Below are positions 31,319 to 40,070 of a stretch of 64,000 nucleotides of DNA, one piece after another. A model generated the notes under the pieces. It was not told where the DNA came from and made no database searches. It saw only the letters and a list, made by a program, of their open reading frames with translations. The position numbers were made by a program, and so were the translations under genes. Numbering within the stretch: the first letter of the stretch is position 1; every line of letters begins with the position of its first letter. This DNA is from Endomicrobium proavitum (lineage in GTDB: Bacteria; Elusimicrobiota; Endomicrobiia; Endomicrobiales; Endomicrobiaceae): positions 682,001-746,000 of the forward strand of contig NZ_CP009498.1 in assembly GCF_001027545.1 (NCBI RefSeq). The letters are read 5' to 3'.

Positions 31319-31366
31319 AAGATGGGGTTGCCATCTTCCATCTTCTTCAGATGAGCCTGCCATCTG
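31319..31366 (-). promoter_or_regulatory. Two tandem leader hairpins before the ribosome site
   Basis: Reading the minus strand: CAGATG-GCAGGCT-CATCTG (6 bp), then AAGATGG-CAACC-CCATCTT (7 bp), which runs into AAAAAAAGGAG and the start codon of the 31.3-kb gene. Placement right ahead of the Shine-Dalgarno suggests a role in mRNA stability or translation. Confidence 0.55.
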
Positions 31367-31442
31367 TTTTTTATTTAATCAAACTGCCGCCTGCACAATG
31401 CAGAACAGTTGATTTTCTATATTGCAACAAAATTTTCAAAAA

Positions 31443-31469
31443 TGGATTCCGTATCAAGCACGGAATGAC
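31443..31469. repeat. Dispersed palindromic repeat
   Basis: TGGATTCCGTATCAAGCACG followed by GAATGAC; a single hairpin of the family seen as a pair at 30.3 kb. Confidence 0.75.
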
Positions 31470-31512
31470 AGATTGAAAGGATACAGCAAACGGCGCCTTT
31501 AGGAGGAGTGTT

Positions 31513-31655
31513 AGTAGAGTAGAGTAGAGTAGAGTAGAGTAGAGTAGAGTAGAGTAGAGTAGAGTAGAGTAGAGTAGAGTAGAGTAGAGTAGAGTAGAGT
31601 AGAGTAGAGTAGAGTAGAGTAGAGTAGAGTAGAGTAGAGTAGAGTAGAGTAGAGT
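31513..31655. repeat. Pentanucleotide tandem repeat (AGTAG)n, about 28.6 copies
   Basis: 143 uninterrupted bases of period 5 followed by one imperfect copy. On the minus strand it is (CTACT)n and lies about 210 bases upstream of the 31.3-kb gene's start. It falls within a small minus-strand frame that starts MKKIFSNS and reads repeated LLYST, but all three frames stop before the next gene. It is therefore most likely a non-coding variable-number repeat. Confidence 0.95.
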
Positions 31656-31900
31656 TGAGTTGCTGAATATTTTTTTCATTTTGTTCTCTTTTTTTACAGC
31701 TGCAATTTCCATGGGAAATTTTTTATTTGCTGCTGCCCGCAAATAATTATACTTCCTAAAGTCTAATATGTGTTTGAGTTTTCGCAACCATGCAACTATT
31801 ACAAGCAATACCGCTTTTTTACTATTTATGAGTATAGCTCGTTGTTAATTTCTGCCATACTTACAATAATCAAACACTATAGCCTAAACATATTTGTAGA

Positions 31901-31929
31901 AGTATAATCGCCACAACAATTTTCCGCAA
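31901..31929 (-). promoter_or_regulatory. Candidate promoter upstream of the pentanucleotide repeat
   Basis: TTGCGG, 17-base spacer, TATACT on the minus strand. If used, the transcript has a ~600-base leader that includes the whole repeat before the 31.3-kb gene. Confidence 0.45.
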
Positions 31930-32003
31930 GGGCTTTTTTACAAAACTCACTCTACGCTATGATATATATATTAGATTATAGATGGGCTATTTGTTACAGT
32001 TTA

Positions 32004-34892
32004 TTATCTTTCAACTGCAATCTTTATAACTTTCTTATTACCGGATAGGTCTTTTATTAACGCCATGTAAACTCCGCTGGCTACAAATTCTCCATTAGAG
32101 TTTTTGCCGTCCCAAATAGCAATAGCGCCGGCAAGCTGTAATGCTGTTATCTTTTCGCCGGAGCTTGTGTATATTGTTATTTGCGCTCCGTCGGGTAAAT
32201 TTGTGAAAGTCGCCTGCGACCACGCTTGCCCTTTGTGCGGTTTTAACGGGTTAGGATAACCTATAACGTTATCTAAATTTGTTGTGTGGGCAAAAGACAT
32301 CAGCGCGAAAATTGAAAGGTGGTCTAACTGCGCTGAAACGTATTTATTTTGTTTATCAACAACGGAAGACACTACCGGCAGCCACGAGCCGTTTTGATAT
32401 CTTGCTATTACAAGGGAATCTTCGTCAAGACCGGCAATATCCGCAACAGTGTAAGGTATTTTCAAAAGAATGGTTTTTGCGGGTTGATGCCCCGACGCTG
32501 AAAAATCTACGCCTAAATTGGTGTGTTTTAATTTTATACCGTTTAAATTTTCCGCAGGCAGATTTTTATTCTGACTTACAGACACTACAACGCCCGGGTT
32601 AAAAGTTGCAGACCTTATAAGCGCGCTGCCGGTGCCGACGGCGCCGTTTGAGAACTCTACGGGAAACGGAATTTCAACATCATAAAGCGGGTCAATAGGC
32701 TGACCTGCGCTGGACATGCCTATGTAAAAATTAAGAGCGGGCGCGGCAGAAACGCCGGGATAGGGCGACATGTAAACAGTCCACGTGCCGATATTTGCCA
32801 TGTAAGCCTGAAAATTTAAATTGATTTGATTTGAATTTGCAAAAGACGCCGTAGAATTTAACACGCTGCCGTTATTATCGTTTTTTATATAAAAACTTGT
32901 GTATGAATTTACAAAATTGCTTCCGTTGACGTCTATGTAAATAGTCTCGGTTGCAGTGCCGCTTAAAAGCACGTAATTTGCAGAAAGCGACGTAACTTGC
33001 GGATATGCGTAAACCGTCATAACGCCGGTTTTGGTTTCAGAATCTCCGGAGACGTTGTCTATAATTTGCAAGCCGTATAAACCGCTTGCGGCGCTTGACG
33101 CAAACGTTACGGAAGCGCTTATTGCGCTTGAACTTAAAACGCTTACGTTTGAGGCGTAAATCTGATTTGCTCCGTTTATTAATTTAACCGTTGCCGACGA
33201 CGGAAAATCATTCCCCGTTATACTGAAATTTACGGGAACGGTTTTTACGGCAACGTTTTGAGTTACGCTTGATATGGTTATTTTTCGAGAAGCTTTAAAC
33301 GTCATGGTGGAGCCGGTTGCTGAAATTTGGCTTATTGCAATATCCGCCGGATAACCGTCCCAGCCTATGCTTGACGGGTTTGAAGTATTTGTAAATTGCG
33401 GATTATTATTGTTACGGTAATAAAAACTGTCCCTGCCTTTGCTTAAATTTACAGCTAAACCGTTAGACCCGTCGGCTTCCTGCAAATCTAACAAATAATG
33501 AGAAGGGTCATTGTTGTCGCCGTTGTTTAATTTCCGCTCGTCAACGTGCCAAATAAGCACGCCTCTTGAGCTGCCGGGAAGATATTGGTCAAAGCCTATG
33601 CCTTGCCTGTTTTCTATGAGGTAATACTCGTTAAAACGAAACTGCGGGCCGCTGAATTTGTAAAAAGCGGTTTGATCTGTAGCCGCCGCGGGAAGCGAAA
33701 AGTAAGACGATGAACTTATTTCAACAGGGTCTATAAAACCTGAAAAATATTTAGTCCACGCGCTAAATAACGCCGGAGAACTGCCGTCGCTTCCGGGACC
33801 GTTCCAGCTGCCGCCGCCCATAATGTCGTAATTTCCCACGCCGTAGCTGGCGTAAGTTGTATCGTATAAATCCGGAAGATGAAGCATTGCGTGTCCAAGT
33901 TCGTGAGCGGCTACGCCTATTCTTGAAATTTGCGCGGCAGATTCGTTAGAACCTCTTAATTCCGGAATTGTGTTATAGGAGGAAATTCTTTTGCCGTCCC
34001 ATGTCGTAAAAAAAGGAGATATATTCCACTTATGCGACCATATTGCGTCGCTGACGCCCGCTTCCATACCGCCGCCGGCATGCACTACAGTTATAAAATC
34101 TATGCGCCCGTCGCCGTCTTGATCAAACTGGGCAAAATCAAAAGTGTGTGAAGCGTCTAGTAAAACAAGCGCCTGCTGAACCATTTGACGGGCATATAAA
34201 GTACCGCTTGCGCCCGCGTAATAACCCGATGTGCTGCTTAAAGTGATAACGGGCGAAACAACGCTTTCAACCTGAAGCTGACCGTAAGACGACGCGTTAT
34301 AAAAATCGTTAACCGAACCCAACGCGCCGTAATCGGTGTAATTTGCTTTATCAAAAAAATCTAAAAAAACTTGCTCGGGGTTTGACAATCTGAAAGGTTT
34401 ATCGGAGAAAGCCACAAGCAGCACAAGGTGTTTAAAAACCGTCGGACTACCCGAAAGCTGCGGCGAAGATTTTAAAAGATTTGCTTTTGTTGCGGCAGAT
34501 TTTTTTAGAGATTCTTTGTAAACGTTTTTGTCGTCGGAGAGCATTAAAGCTCTGCGGGAATTTGCAATATTTTGAAACCCTTCGGCTTTAACATGCTTGT
34601 TAAAACTAAGCGACGCCGGATTTACCCTCCCGCTCACTTTGTATTGCGTTTTTTCAAGTTTGCCGTTTACGCCGCGGCGCGCGTAACGCCACTCTTTGGT
34701 GGGAGTATCTTGTATAACAGTGTATCCGTCTTTGTCTTCAGTCCAGTGATAAAATTCATCGCCTTGAACTCTCAAAGAAACTTTTTCTCCGTCCGGCTGC
34801 AGCGCGTCAAACAACGCCGGAGACGCGGAAACCGCAAAAATTTCTCCGCAAAAAAGAAAAGATAAAACAGCTGTTAAAATAATTTTTCTCAT
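32004..34892 (-). CDS. M6-family secreted metalloprotease with C-terminal sorting domain
   Basis: 962 residues. Signal peptide about 1-20; propeptide with GDEFYHWTEDKDGYTVI, typical of the immune-inhibitor-A/M6 group. Catalytic zinc motif AAHELGHAML (His330, Glu331, His334) is followed by the LPDLYD segment. A beta-sandwich/IPT-like region occupies ~550-750. The last ~60 residues (LPDGAQITIYTSSGEKI, then WDGKNSNGEFVASGVYMALI) are a FlgD/T9SS-like domain. Probably extracellular or surface-attached. No Shine-Dalgarno; a -10 box lies seven bases before the ATG, suggesting a leaderless mRNA. Confidence 0.9.
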   Translation of the reverse strand: MRKIILTAVLSFLFCGEIFAVSASPALFDALQPDGEKVSLRVQGDEFYHWTEDKDGYTVIQDTPTKEWRYARRGVNGKLEKTQYKVSGRVNPASLSFNKHVKAEGFQNIANSRRALMLSDDKNVYKESLKKSAATKANLLKSSPQLSGSPTVFKHLVLLVAFSDKPFRLSNPEQVFLDFFDKANYTDYGALGSVNDFYNASSYGQLQVESVVSPVITLSSTSGYYAGASGTLYARQMVQQALVLLDASHTFDFAQFDQDGDGRIDFITVVHAGGGMEAGVSDAIWSHKWNISPFFTTWDGKRISSYNTIPELRGSNESAAQISRIGVAAHELGHAMLHLPDLYDTTYASYGVGNYDIMGGGSWNGPGSDGSSPALFSAWTKYFSGFIDPVEISSSSYFSLPAAATDQTAFYKFSGPQFRFNEYYLIENRQGIGFDQYLPGSSRGVLIWHVDERKLNNGDNNDPSHYLLDLQEADGSNGLAVNLSKGRDSFYYRNNNNPQFTNTSNPSSIGWDGYPADIAISQISATGSTMTFKASRKITISSVTQNVAVKTVPVNFSITGNDFPSSATVKLINGANQIYASNVSVLSSSAISASVTFASSAASGLYGLQIIDNVSGDSETKTGVMTVYAYPQVTSLSANYVLLSGTATETIYIDVNGSNFVNSYTSFYIKNDNNGSVLNSTASFANSNQINLNFQAYMANIGTWTVYMSPYPGVSAAPALNFYIGMSSAGQPIDPLYDVEIPFPVEFSNGAVGTGSALIRSATFNPGVVVSVSQNKNLPAENLNGIKLKHTNLGVDFSASGHQPAKTILLKIPYTVADIAGLDEDSLVIARYQNGSWLPVVSSVVDKQNKYVSAQLDHLSIFALMSFAHTTNLDNVIGYPNPLKPHKGQAWSQATFTNLPDGAQITIYTSSGEKITALQLAGAIAIWDGKNSNGEFVASGVYMALIKDLSGNKKVIKIAVER

Positions 34893-34899
34893 CTTATAT

Positions 34900-34905
34900 A
34901 GTATA
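34900..34905 (-). promoter_or_regulatory. -10 box of the M6 protease gene
   Basis: TATACT on the minus strand, seven bases before the start codon, so transcription should begin at or within a base of the ATG. No convincing -35 box. Confidence 0.45.
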
Positions 34906-34913
34906 GCTATTTT

Positions 34914-34942
34914 TTGCTATATAAGAAAGGTTTTTATATAAT
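34914..34942 (+). promoter_or_regulatory. Promoter of the DUF192-yqeY operon
   Basis: TTGCTA, 17-base spacer, TATAAT. Predicted start at about 34949 gives a leader of roughly seven bases before the ATG at 34956, with only a weak AAAGAAAA ahead. Confidence 0.65.
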
Positions 34943-34955
34943 AAAGAAAAATAAA

Positions 34956-35441
34956 ATGAAAAAAATATTTTTGACTATGCTTTTATTTTCCATAGCGGCG
35001 GCGGCTTGCGCTGACACTTCAAACAAAAATAAAACTTTCTCGCGAAACGCGCAGGATAATTCTATTTTAGAAGTTAAACTTGCCGGCGCCAATTTAAAGT
35101 TGTTTACCGTTAAAAGCCCCGAAGCCAAACGTAAAGGTTTATCCGGCAGAGATACAATTCCTAACGATGGAATGATTTTCTTTTTTGATTACCCGTCGCC
35201 GTTGGCTTTTTGGATGAAAGATATGAAGTTTGCCATAGATATTATCTGGATTAACGCCGACAAAGTTGTATCGGTTACAAAAAACGCGCAGCCCCAGCCC
35301 GGAGCAAAAGACGATAAACTTAAAATTTATTCCCCCGCGTTTTATGCGGACACAGTTATAGAATTAAGCGCCGGCGACGCCGACAAATATAATATTGAAG
35401 CAGGCTCTGCTTTTACTATAAGGAGAATTATAAATGATTAA
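34956..35441 (+). CDS. DUF192 family lipoprotein
   Basis: 161 residues from the chosen ATG. An earlier in-frame ATG lies inside the promoter spacer region and is rejected. The N-terminus is a signal peptide ending AAAC, a plausible lipobox. The DUF192 body is clear: KSPEAKRKGLSGRDTIPNDGMIFFF, then FWMKDMKFAIDIIWI. The molecular function of DUF192 proteins is not established. It overlaps yqeY by 8 bases. Confidence 0.85.
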   Translation: MKKIFLTMLLFSIAAAACADTSNKNKTFSRNAQDNSILEVKLAGANLKLFTVKSPEAKRKGLSGRDTIPNDGMIFFFDYPSPLAFWMKDMKFAIDIIWINADKVVSVTKNAQPQPGAKDDKLKIYSPAFYADTVIELSAGDADKYNIEAGSAFTIRRIIND

Positions 35442-35865
35442 CAAACTTAAAGAAGATTTAAAAATTTACATGAAAGCCCAAGATATTGAAAAGCTCAACG
35501 TGGTTCGCGGAATTTTAAACGAAATTAATATTCGCGATATGAAAAATATCAAAATTACCGACGATGAAATTTTAAAAGTTTTAAGAAGCGAACTTAAAAA
35601 AAGAAAAGAATCCATTGAGAGTTTTGAAAAAGGCGGCAGACAAGATTTAATTGACAAAGAAAAACGAGAGATTGACGTTATTAATAAATATCTTCCCTCA
35701 GAAATTACCGACGACGACCTTTTCGCAAAAGTTAAAGCGGCAGCCGACGCCAGCGCAGACAAAAGTTTTGGCGTCGTTATGAAAGCCGCAATCGCCGCCC
35801 TAAACGGCGCCGCCGACGGAAAACGAATTTCCGCCGCCGTCAAAAAAGTTTTGGAAAACAAATGA
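35434..35865 (+). CDS. GatB/YqeY domain protein
   Basis: 143 residues related to the tRNA-binding tail of GatB: LKEDLKIYMKAQDIEKLNVVRGILNEI, then RKESIESFEKGGRQDLIDKEKREIDVINKYLP. Stand-alone YqeY proteins are widespread; their role is unclear, though the related GatB tail contacts tRNA. Has AGGAG ahead of its ATG inside the upstream gene. Confidence 0.92.
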   Translation: MINKLKEDLKIYMKAQDIEKLNVVRGILNEINIRDMKNIKITDDEILKVLRSELKKRKESIESFEKGGRQDLIDKEKREIDVINKYLPSEITDDDLFAKVKAAADASADKSFGVVMKAAIAALNGAADGKRISAAVKKVLENK

Positions 35866-35875
35866 TCAAATAAAA

Positions 35876-35901
35876 TGGATATCGTTTTCCAACGGTATGA
35901 C
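35876..35901. repeat. Dispersed palindromic repeat
   Basis: TGGATATCGTTTTCC...ACGGTATGAC hairpin ten bases after the yqeY stop; may serve as its transcript end. Confidence 0.75.
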
Positions 35902-35978
35902 AAATGAAAATAGGTCAAGGGGACGGGGGAAATAGTTATTTTTTTACCAACTACAGTGAGAGAATATATTATGATTTT

Positions 35979-36004
35979 GTCATACCGGCGAAAGCCGGTA
36001 TCCA
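35979..36004. repeat. Dispersed palindromic repeat
   Basis: GTCATACCGGCGAAAGCCGG followed by TATCCA, opposite orientation to the copy at 35.88 kb. Resembles the widespread dRS3-type repeats of other bacteria. Confidence 0.75.
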
Positions 36005-36007
36005 TTT

Positions 36008-36307
36008 TCATTTGATTATAACGTCATTTTCAATTAAATCATTCCAATTAGAATTTGATTGTTCAATTAACTCAATTTTCCAAACCCTTTTCCATTCTTT
36101 TAAGATCTTTTCTCTTCTAAGTGCCGAGTTGATATCATCGCAAATTTCACAATAAACCAATTTGTCCAATGAATATTTTTTACTAAAACCTTCTATTAAT
36201 TTATTTTTATGCTCATACATTCTTCTTGCTATGTCGTTAGTTACACCAATATATAATGTTCCCCTTAGTCTGTTTTTAATGATATAAACATAATATTGTT
36301 TTGTCAT
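36008..36307 (-). CDS. GIY-YIG domain nuclease-like protein
   Basis: 99 residues. The GIY-YIG core is visible as YYVYIIKN...TLYIGVTNDIARRMYEHKN, with the later LVYCEICDDINSALRREKILKEWKR segment. This is the small UvrC-N-like group common in Bacteroidota and related phyla; its substrate is unknown. A start four codons earlier lies at the edge of a palindromic repeat, so MTKQYYVYI is preferred. It is boxed between repeats, suggesting mobility or insertion. Confidence 0.8.
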   Translation of the reverse strand: MTKQYYVYIIKNRLRGTLYIGVTNDIARRMYEHKNKLIEGFSKKYSLDKLVYCEICDDINSALRREKILKEWKRVWKIELIEQSNSNWNDLIENDVIIK

Positions 36308-36318
36308 ATTAGTAAACA

Positions 36319-36344
36319 TGGATTGCGATTTTCATCGCAATGAC
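36319..36344. repeat. Dispersed palindromic repeat
   Basis: TGGATTGCGATTTTCATCGC followed by AATGAC; 12 bases upstream of the GIY-YIG start codon. Confidence 0.75.
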
Positions 36345-36386
36345 ACAGCATTTTGTTACGCAATGCATGATATTAAAAGCTATATA

Positions 36387-38501
36387 TTAATTTACTATTA
36401 AAGAAAAATCAATAAAACCGTCAAAAACTGATTTTACTGAATTTAACAGGGCAAATCTGTTTTTCTTTATTGTTTCGTCTTCCGCCATTACCATTACTTT
36501 TGCAAAAAAATTATCTATGTCCGGCTTTATTTCAAGAACCTTGTCAAAAACTTTATCGTAATTTTTTGCAGATATATATTCCTGCGTTTGAGAATTAATT
36601 TTTTGCGACGATGCGTAAAGAGCGTTTTCCGCGTCATCGCGTAAAAGTTCCCGATTAACGGAATTTGAAATTTCAATGTTTTGTTTTTTTGCCTGCGCTA
36701 AAATGTTGTTGATTCTTTTAAAAACCTCGGCTATTGAAACAAAATCGCCTTTTTGTTTTGCGGTTTTCAAAGCGTCAAGCTTAAGCTGTAAATTTCCCAA
36801 ATATTGAAGTCCTGAATTCTTTGCGGCTGAAGAAACCGCTTTAATGTCGCCGGAAAGGTAGCCGAGACCTTCAAAAATACTTTCTATTCTCTGCCACAAA
36901 AAATTTACAAATCTTTCTTTTGCCTGCGCGAACTTTTGATTATTTTTAACTTTTTCCGGAAGAAGTTCAAAAGATTTATTTACAACATCGTTTAAATTTA
37001 CATTTGGAAATTTATCAAATATCATTCTTATAAGACCTATCGCCGCACGGCGTAAACCGTAAGGGTCTGCCGAGCCGGAAGGTTCAAGACCTACGGCAAA
37101 ATTTGCGGCAAGAGTATCAAGTTTATCGGCAATTGAAATAATAAGCGCGATATTATTTTTAGGAAGTTCCCCGCTTGCGCTAAGCGGCCAGTAGTGTTGT
37201 TCAACGGCATCCGCCACGTCGTTGTTTTCGCCGGTTTTTTTAGCGTAGATTTTACCCATAACGCCCTGAAGTTCGCCGTATTCAAAAACCATTTCGCTTA
37301 CTAAATCCGCCTTTGATAAAACGACGGCTCTGTCTAAAAGTTTTCCGTCAACTTGCGCGCAGAACTCTTTATTTATAAAAACGGACAATATTCTAACGCG
37401 TTCGTTTTTTTCGTAAACCGTTCCTATTTCTTTGTGGAATACAACGCCTTTAAGTTTTTCCGCATTTGCGTCTAAACCTTTTTTTAAATCGTTTTTATAA
37501 AAGAATTCAGCGTCGGAAAGACGCGCGCCTACGACTTTTTCATACCCTTCGCGGGCTACTTCCTGATATTTTGAAACGCCGTTTTTAACGTCTATAAAAT
37601 AATTTGAAAATTTTCCGTTTTTATCGTTTACGGCAAAACATTTTTGGCTTTTCTTTATGCACACCGTAAGCGCTTCCGGCGGAAGTTCAAGATAACGTTT
37701 GTCAAATTCGCACAAAACGGCCGTAGGAAATTCTACGAGATAATTTACTTCGTCCGTAAGATTATCGTCGTAAATAACGCTGCCCGCGCTTTTAACGGAC
37801 TCTTCAAGAGACTTTTTTAGAGTTTCTTTTCTCTCGTTTTGGTCTGCCAAAACGTGTTTATTTTTTAGTTTAACAAGATAATTTTTAGGTAAATCTATTT
37901 TTATTTTAGATTTATCAACAGCGTGCAAACCTATAGTCCAGTTGCCGCTTGCAACGTCGGCAATTTTAAATTTAACTGTTTTTTTACCGTATAAAGCTAT
38001 AATGTTTCGCACGGGTCTTGCAAATTTGAAACCGGAGCTTTCCCAAATCATAGTTTTTGGAAAATATATGTTTTTTATTATTTCGGGAAAAATATTTAGA
38101 AGAAGTTTTTCTGTTTTCTCGCCTTTCAATTTTTTAACAAAACATAATCTGTCGCCTTTGTCGGTTTTTTTAATTTCAAGGTTATCCGGCTTTACTCCGT
38201 TTTTTGCGGCAAACCCCGTTGCCGCCTGCGTCCAATTGCCGGCGGCGTCTTTTGCCGCCAAAAGCGCAGGTCCTAATAATTCTTCCGTTTTGTCTTCGCT
38301 TTTTGCGGCAAGATCTGAAACGTAAAGAACAAGCCTTCTCGGCGTGGCGTAAGTTTTTATATCAGTATATTTTAAACCCGCGGCTGCAAACTTTTTTTGC
38401 GCAAGTTCGCCGATTTGTTTTAAGGCAGGTTCAATATATGACGAAGGAATTTCTTCCGTTCCTATTTCAAGCAAAGCGTCGTTGAGTTCCTGACGGTTCA
38501 T
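36387..38501 (-). CDS. glyS: Glycyl-tRNA synthetase beta subunit
   Basis: 704 residues, normal for the bacterial alpha2beta2 enzyme. Starts [18 protein letters not shown], contains [28 protein letters not shown] and the [15 protein letters not shown] block, and ends in an anticodon-binding helical domain. Overlaps glyQ by four bases. Confidence 0.96.
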   Translation of the reverse strand: MNRQELNDALLEIGTEEIPSSYIEPALKQIGELAQKKFAAAGLKYTDIKTYATPRRLVLYVSDLAAKSEDKTEELLGPALLAAKDAAGNWTQAATGFAAKNGVKPDNLEIKKTDKGDRLCFVKKLKGEKTEKLLLNIFPEIIKNIYFPKTMIWESSGFKFARPVRNIIALYGKKTVKFKIADVASGNWTIGLHAVDKSKIKIDLPKNYLVKLKNKHVLADQNERKETLKKSLEESVKSAGSVIYDDNLTDEVNYLVEFPTAVLCEFDKRYLELPPEALTVCIKKSQKCFAVNDKNGKFSNYFIDVKNGVSKYQEVAREGYEKVVGARLSDAEFFYKNDLKKGLDANAEKLKGVVFHKEIGTVYEKNERVRILSVFINKEFCAQVDGKLLDRAVVLSKADLVSEMVFEYGELQGVMGKIYAKKTGENNDVADAVEQHYWPLSASGELPKNNIALIISIADKLDTLAANFAVGLEPSGSADPYGLRRAAIGLIRMIFDKFPNVNLNDVVNKSFELLPEKVKNNQKFAQAKERFVNFLWQRIESIFEGLGYLSGDIKAVSSAAKNSGLQYLGNLQLKLDALKTAKQKGDFVSIAEVFKRINNILAQAKKQNIEISNSVNRELLRDDAENALYASSQKINSQTQEYISAKNYDKVFDKVLEIKPDIDNFFAKVMVMAEDETIKKNRFALLNSVKSVFDGFIDFSLIVN

Positions 38502-39352
38502 TTTACGTCTCCTTCAATCATTTTCAGGTAGCCTTCGGCAACGAGTTTTGCGATTGTTCTTACTCTTAAAACATAAGCTACTCGCTCGGAAACGCTTATT
38601 GCGCCTCTTGCCTGAAGCAAATTAAACAGATGCGAACATTTCATAACAGCGTCGTAAGCGGGCAAGGGCAAATTGTCCGTCGCAAGCGCTTGCGCCTGTT
38701 TTTCCCAATCGTTGAAATGTCTTTTGAGCATTTCCGTATCCGCTTTTTCAAAATTATACGACGACCACTGTTTTTCGTCTTCAAGATGAACGTCGCCGTA
38801 TGTTACATCATCAGTCCACTGCAAATCGTAAACGCTGTTTTTCTTTTGAACATACATGGCAAGGCGTTCGGTTCCGTAAGTTATTTCAACGGATATCGGG
38901 TTTAAATTAATTCCGCCAACCTGCTGAAAATACGTAAACTGAGTTGCTTCCATTCCGTCTATCCAAACTTCCCAGCCAAGCCCCCACGCGCCAAGCGTCG
39001 GAGATTCCCAGTCGTCTTCAACAAATCTTATATCGTGTTTTTTAGGGTCAAGACCTATGGCTTTTAAACTTTCAAGATAAATTTGCTGAATATCTTTCGG
39101 AGCAGGTTTCATAACTACCTGAAACTGATAATAGTGCTGAAGCCTGTTAGGATTTTCGCCGTATCTTCCGTCGGTAGGACGCCTTGACGGCTCAACATAT
39201 GCTACATTCCAAGGTTTCGGTCCAAGCGTTTTTAGAAAAGTTGCAGGGTTAAAAGTTCCCGCGCCTTTTTCCAAATCATACGGCTGCCATATAAGACATC
39301 CTTGTTTCGCCCAAAACTTATGCAAAGTCATAATTATGTCTTGAAAATTCAT
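38498..39352 (-). CDS. glyQ: Glycyl-tRNA synthetase alpha subunit
   Basis: Class II catalytic subunit of 284 residues with [40 protein letters not shown] and the [19 protein letters not shown] blocks. Partner glyS follows in the same operon. Confidence 0.97.
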   Translation of the reverse strand: MNFQDIIMTLHKFWAKQGCLIWQPYDLEKGAGTFNPATFLKTLGPKPWNVAYVEPSRRPTDGRYGENPNRLQHYYQFQVVMKPAPKDIQQIYLESLKAIGLDPKKHDIRFVEDDWESPTLGAWGLGWEVWIDGMEATQFTYFQQVGGINLNPISVEITYGTERLAMYVQKKNSVYDLQWTDDVTYGDVHLEDEKQWSSYNFEKADTEMLKRHFNDWEKQAQALATDNLPLPAYDAVMKCSHLFNLLQARGAISVSERVAYVLRVRTIAKLVAEGYLKMIEGDVK

Positions 39353-39419
39353 AAAATCTCCGGATATTTATATTGTGCGATTAGTCAATAATTATAGCAA
39401 TTTTAAACGGCAAAGGCAG

Positions 39420-40070
39420 CTACGTTAAATTTATTTTTTTAAGAAAAACCCCAACGGACGGGCGTTTAACGTAGTTTGTCAGGTATGTTTCAACGTAGAG
39501 CCATATTTTATTGTCGTCTATGTCGCCGATGTTATCTACATCTTCTCCGCGGCAGTTTGAAAGTTTTCTTATCAGCAATTCCGTATTTTTATCTAAAGAT
39601 GCATTATTTTTAAGGTAGTCGGCAAAGCCGTATCCCGAAAGTTTTAAAAATCTTAAAACAAACGCCACTACCGCTCTTTGCGGAAATTTACAGTCGGCGA
39701 GAACTTCCCAAACGCGGGCGAGAAGTTCGTATTTATCGGAATTTTCAAAGTTAAACGGCGCGAGTTTATCGCACACTTCGCAAGCATACAACGCGTATAA
39801 ATTTCTTTTAAAATCCGTTTTTATTTTTGAATTATTATTTATAATTTGCGCTCCGGTAACTTTAGGACGAACAGACTGATGATTTTGAAAAACCATCAGC
39901 TCGCTCTCGGTAAGAGGTTCTGTTGCGGCGTTAAGTTTAGCGGCTATTTTTTTTGCGCTTGGAACAACGGCTTTTACTTTTCCCCACTGATAAGTGTAGA
40001 GAGTAACATGCTTGTCCGATTCGCTGCTTTGCGAAGAGTTTAAAACTAAAGCTTTAATTTGGTAATACAC
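39420..40070 (-). CDS. recO: DNA repair protein RecO
   Basis: 216 residues. The N-terminal OB fold (ALVLNSSQSSESDKHVTLYT, then GKVKAVVPSAKK) and C-terminal helical region (LRFLKLSGYGFADYLKN) match RecO. It lacks the four-cysteine zinc site of many RecO proteins; only Cys-Arg in LSNCRGED remains. Abuts the CBS-domain gene with no spacer. Confidence 0.85.
   Translation of the reverse strand: MYYQIKALVLNSSQSSESDKHVTLYTYQWGKVKAVVPSAKKIAAKLNAATEPLTESELMVFQNHQSVRPKVTGAQIINNNSKIKTDFKRNLYALYACEVCDKLAPFNFENSDKYELLARVWEVLADCKFPQRAVVAFVLRFLKLSGYGFADYLKNNASLDKNTELLIRKLSNCRGEDVDNIGDIDDNKIWLYVETYLTNYVKRPSVGVFLKKINLT

Larger units (their letters stand above)
31370..32003. other. Long intergenic region between the M6 protease and the 31.3-kb gene
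   Basis: About 630 bases with the pentanucleotide repeat, one palindromic repeat and AT-rich sequence containing several -10-like boxes. No supported coding sequence. Confidence 0.6.

Noticed and set aside
31301-31363. Longer start for the 30.5-kb exported protein
   Set aside because: The extra 21 codons encode two hairpins and sit before the real Shine-Dalgarno and signal peptide.
31513-31655. CRISPR array
   Set aside because: The period is five bases with no spacers and no cas genes nearby; it is a simple tandem repeat.
31371-31808. 145-codon minus-strand frame through the pentanucleotide repeat (repeated LLYST)
   Set aside because: Most of the protein is translated repeat followed by a dispersed palindromic repeat; no family similarity, and the alternative frames stop at once, so it is treated as non-coding.
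35466-36011. 181-codon minus-strand frame opposite yqeY
   Set aside because: It is the antisense shadow of yqeY plus a palindromic repeat; low-complexity Ser/Phe composition.
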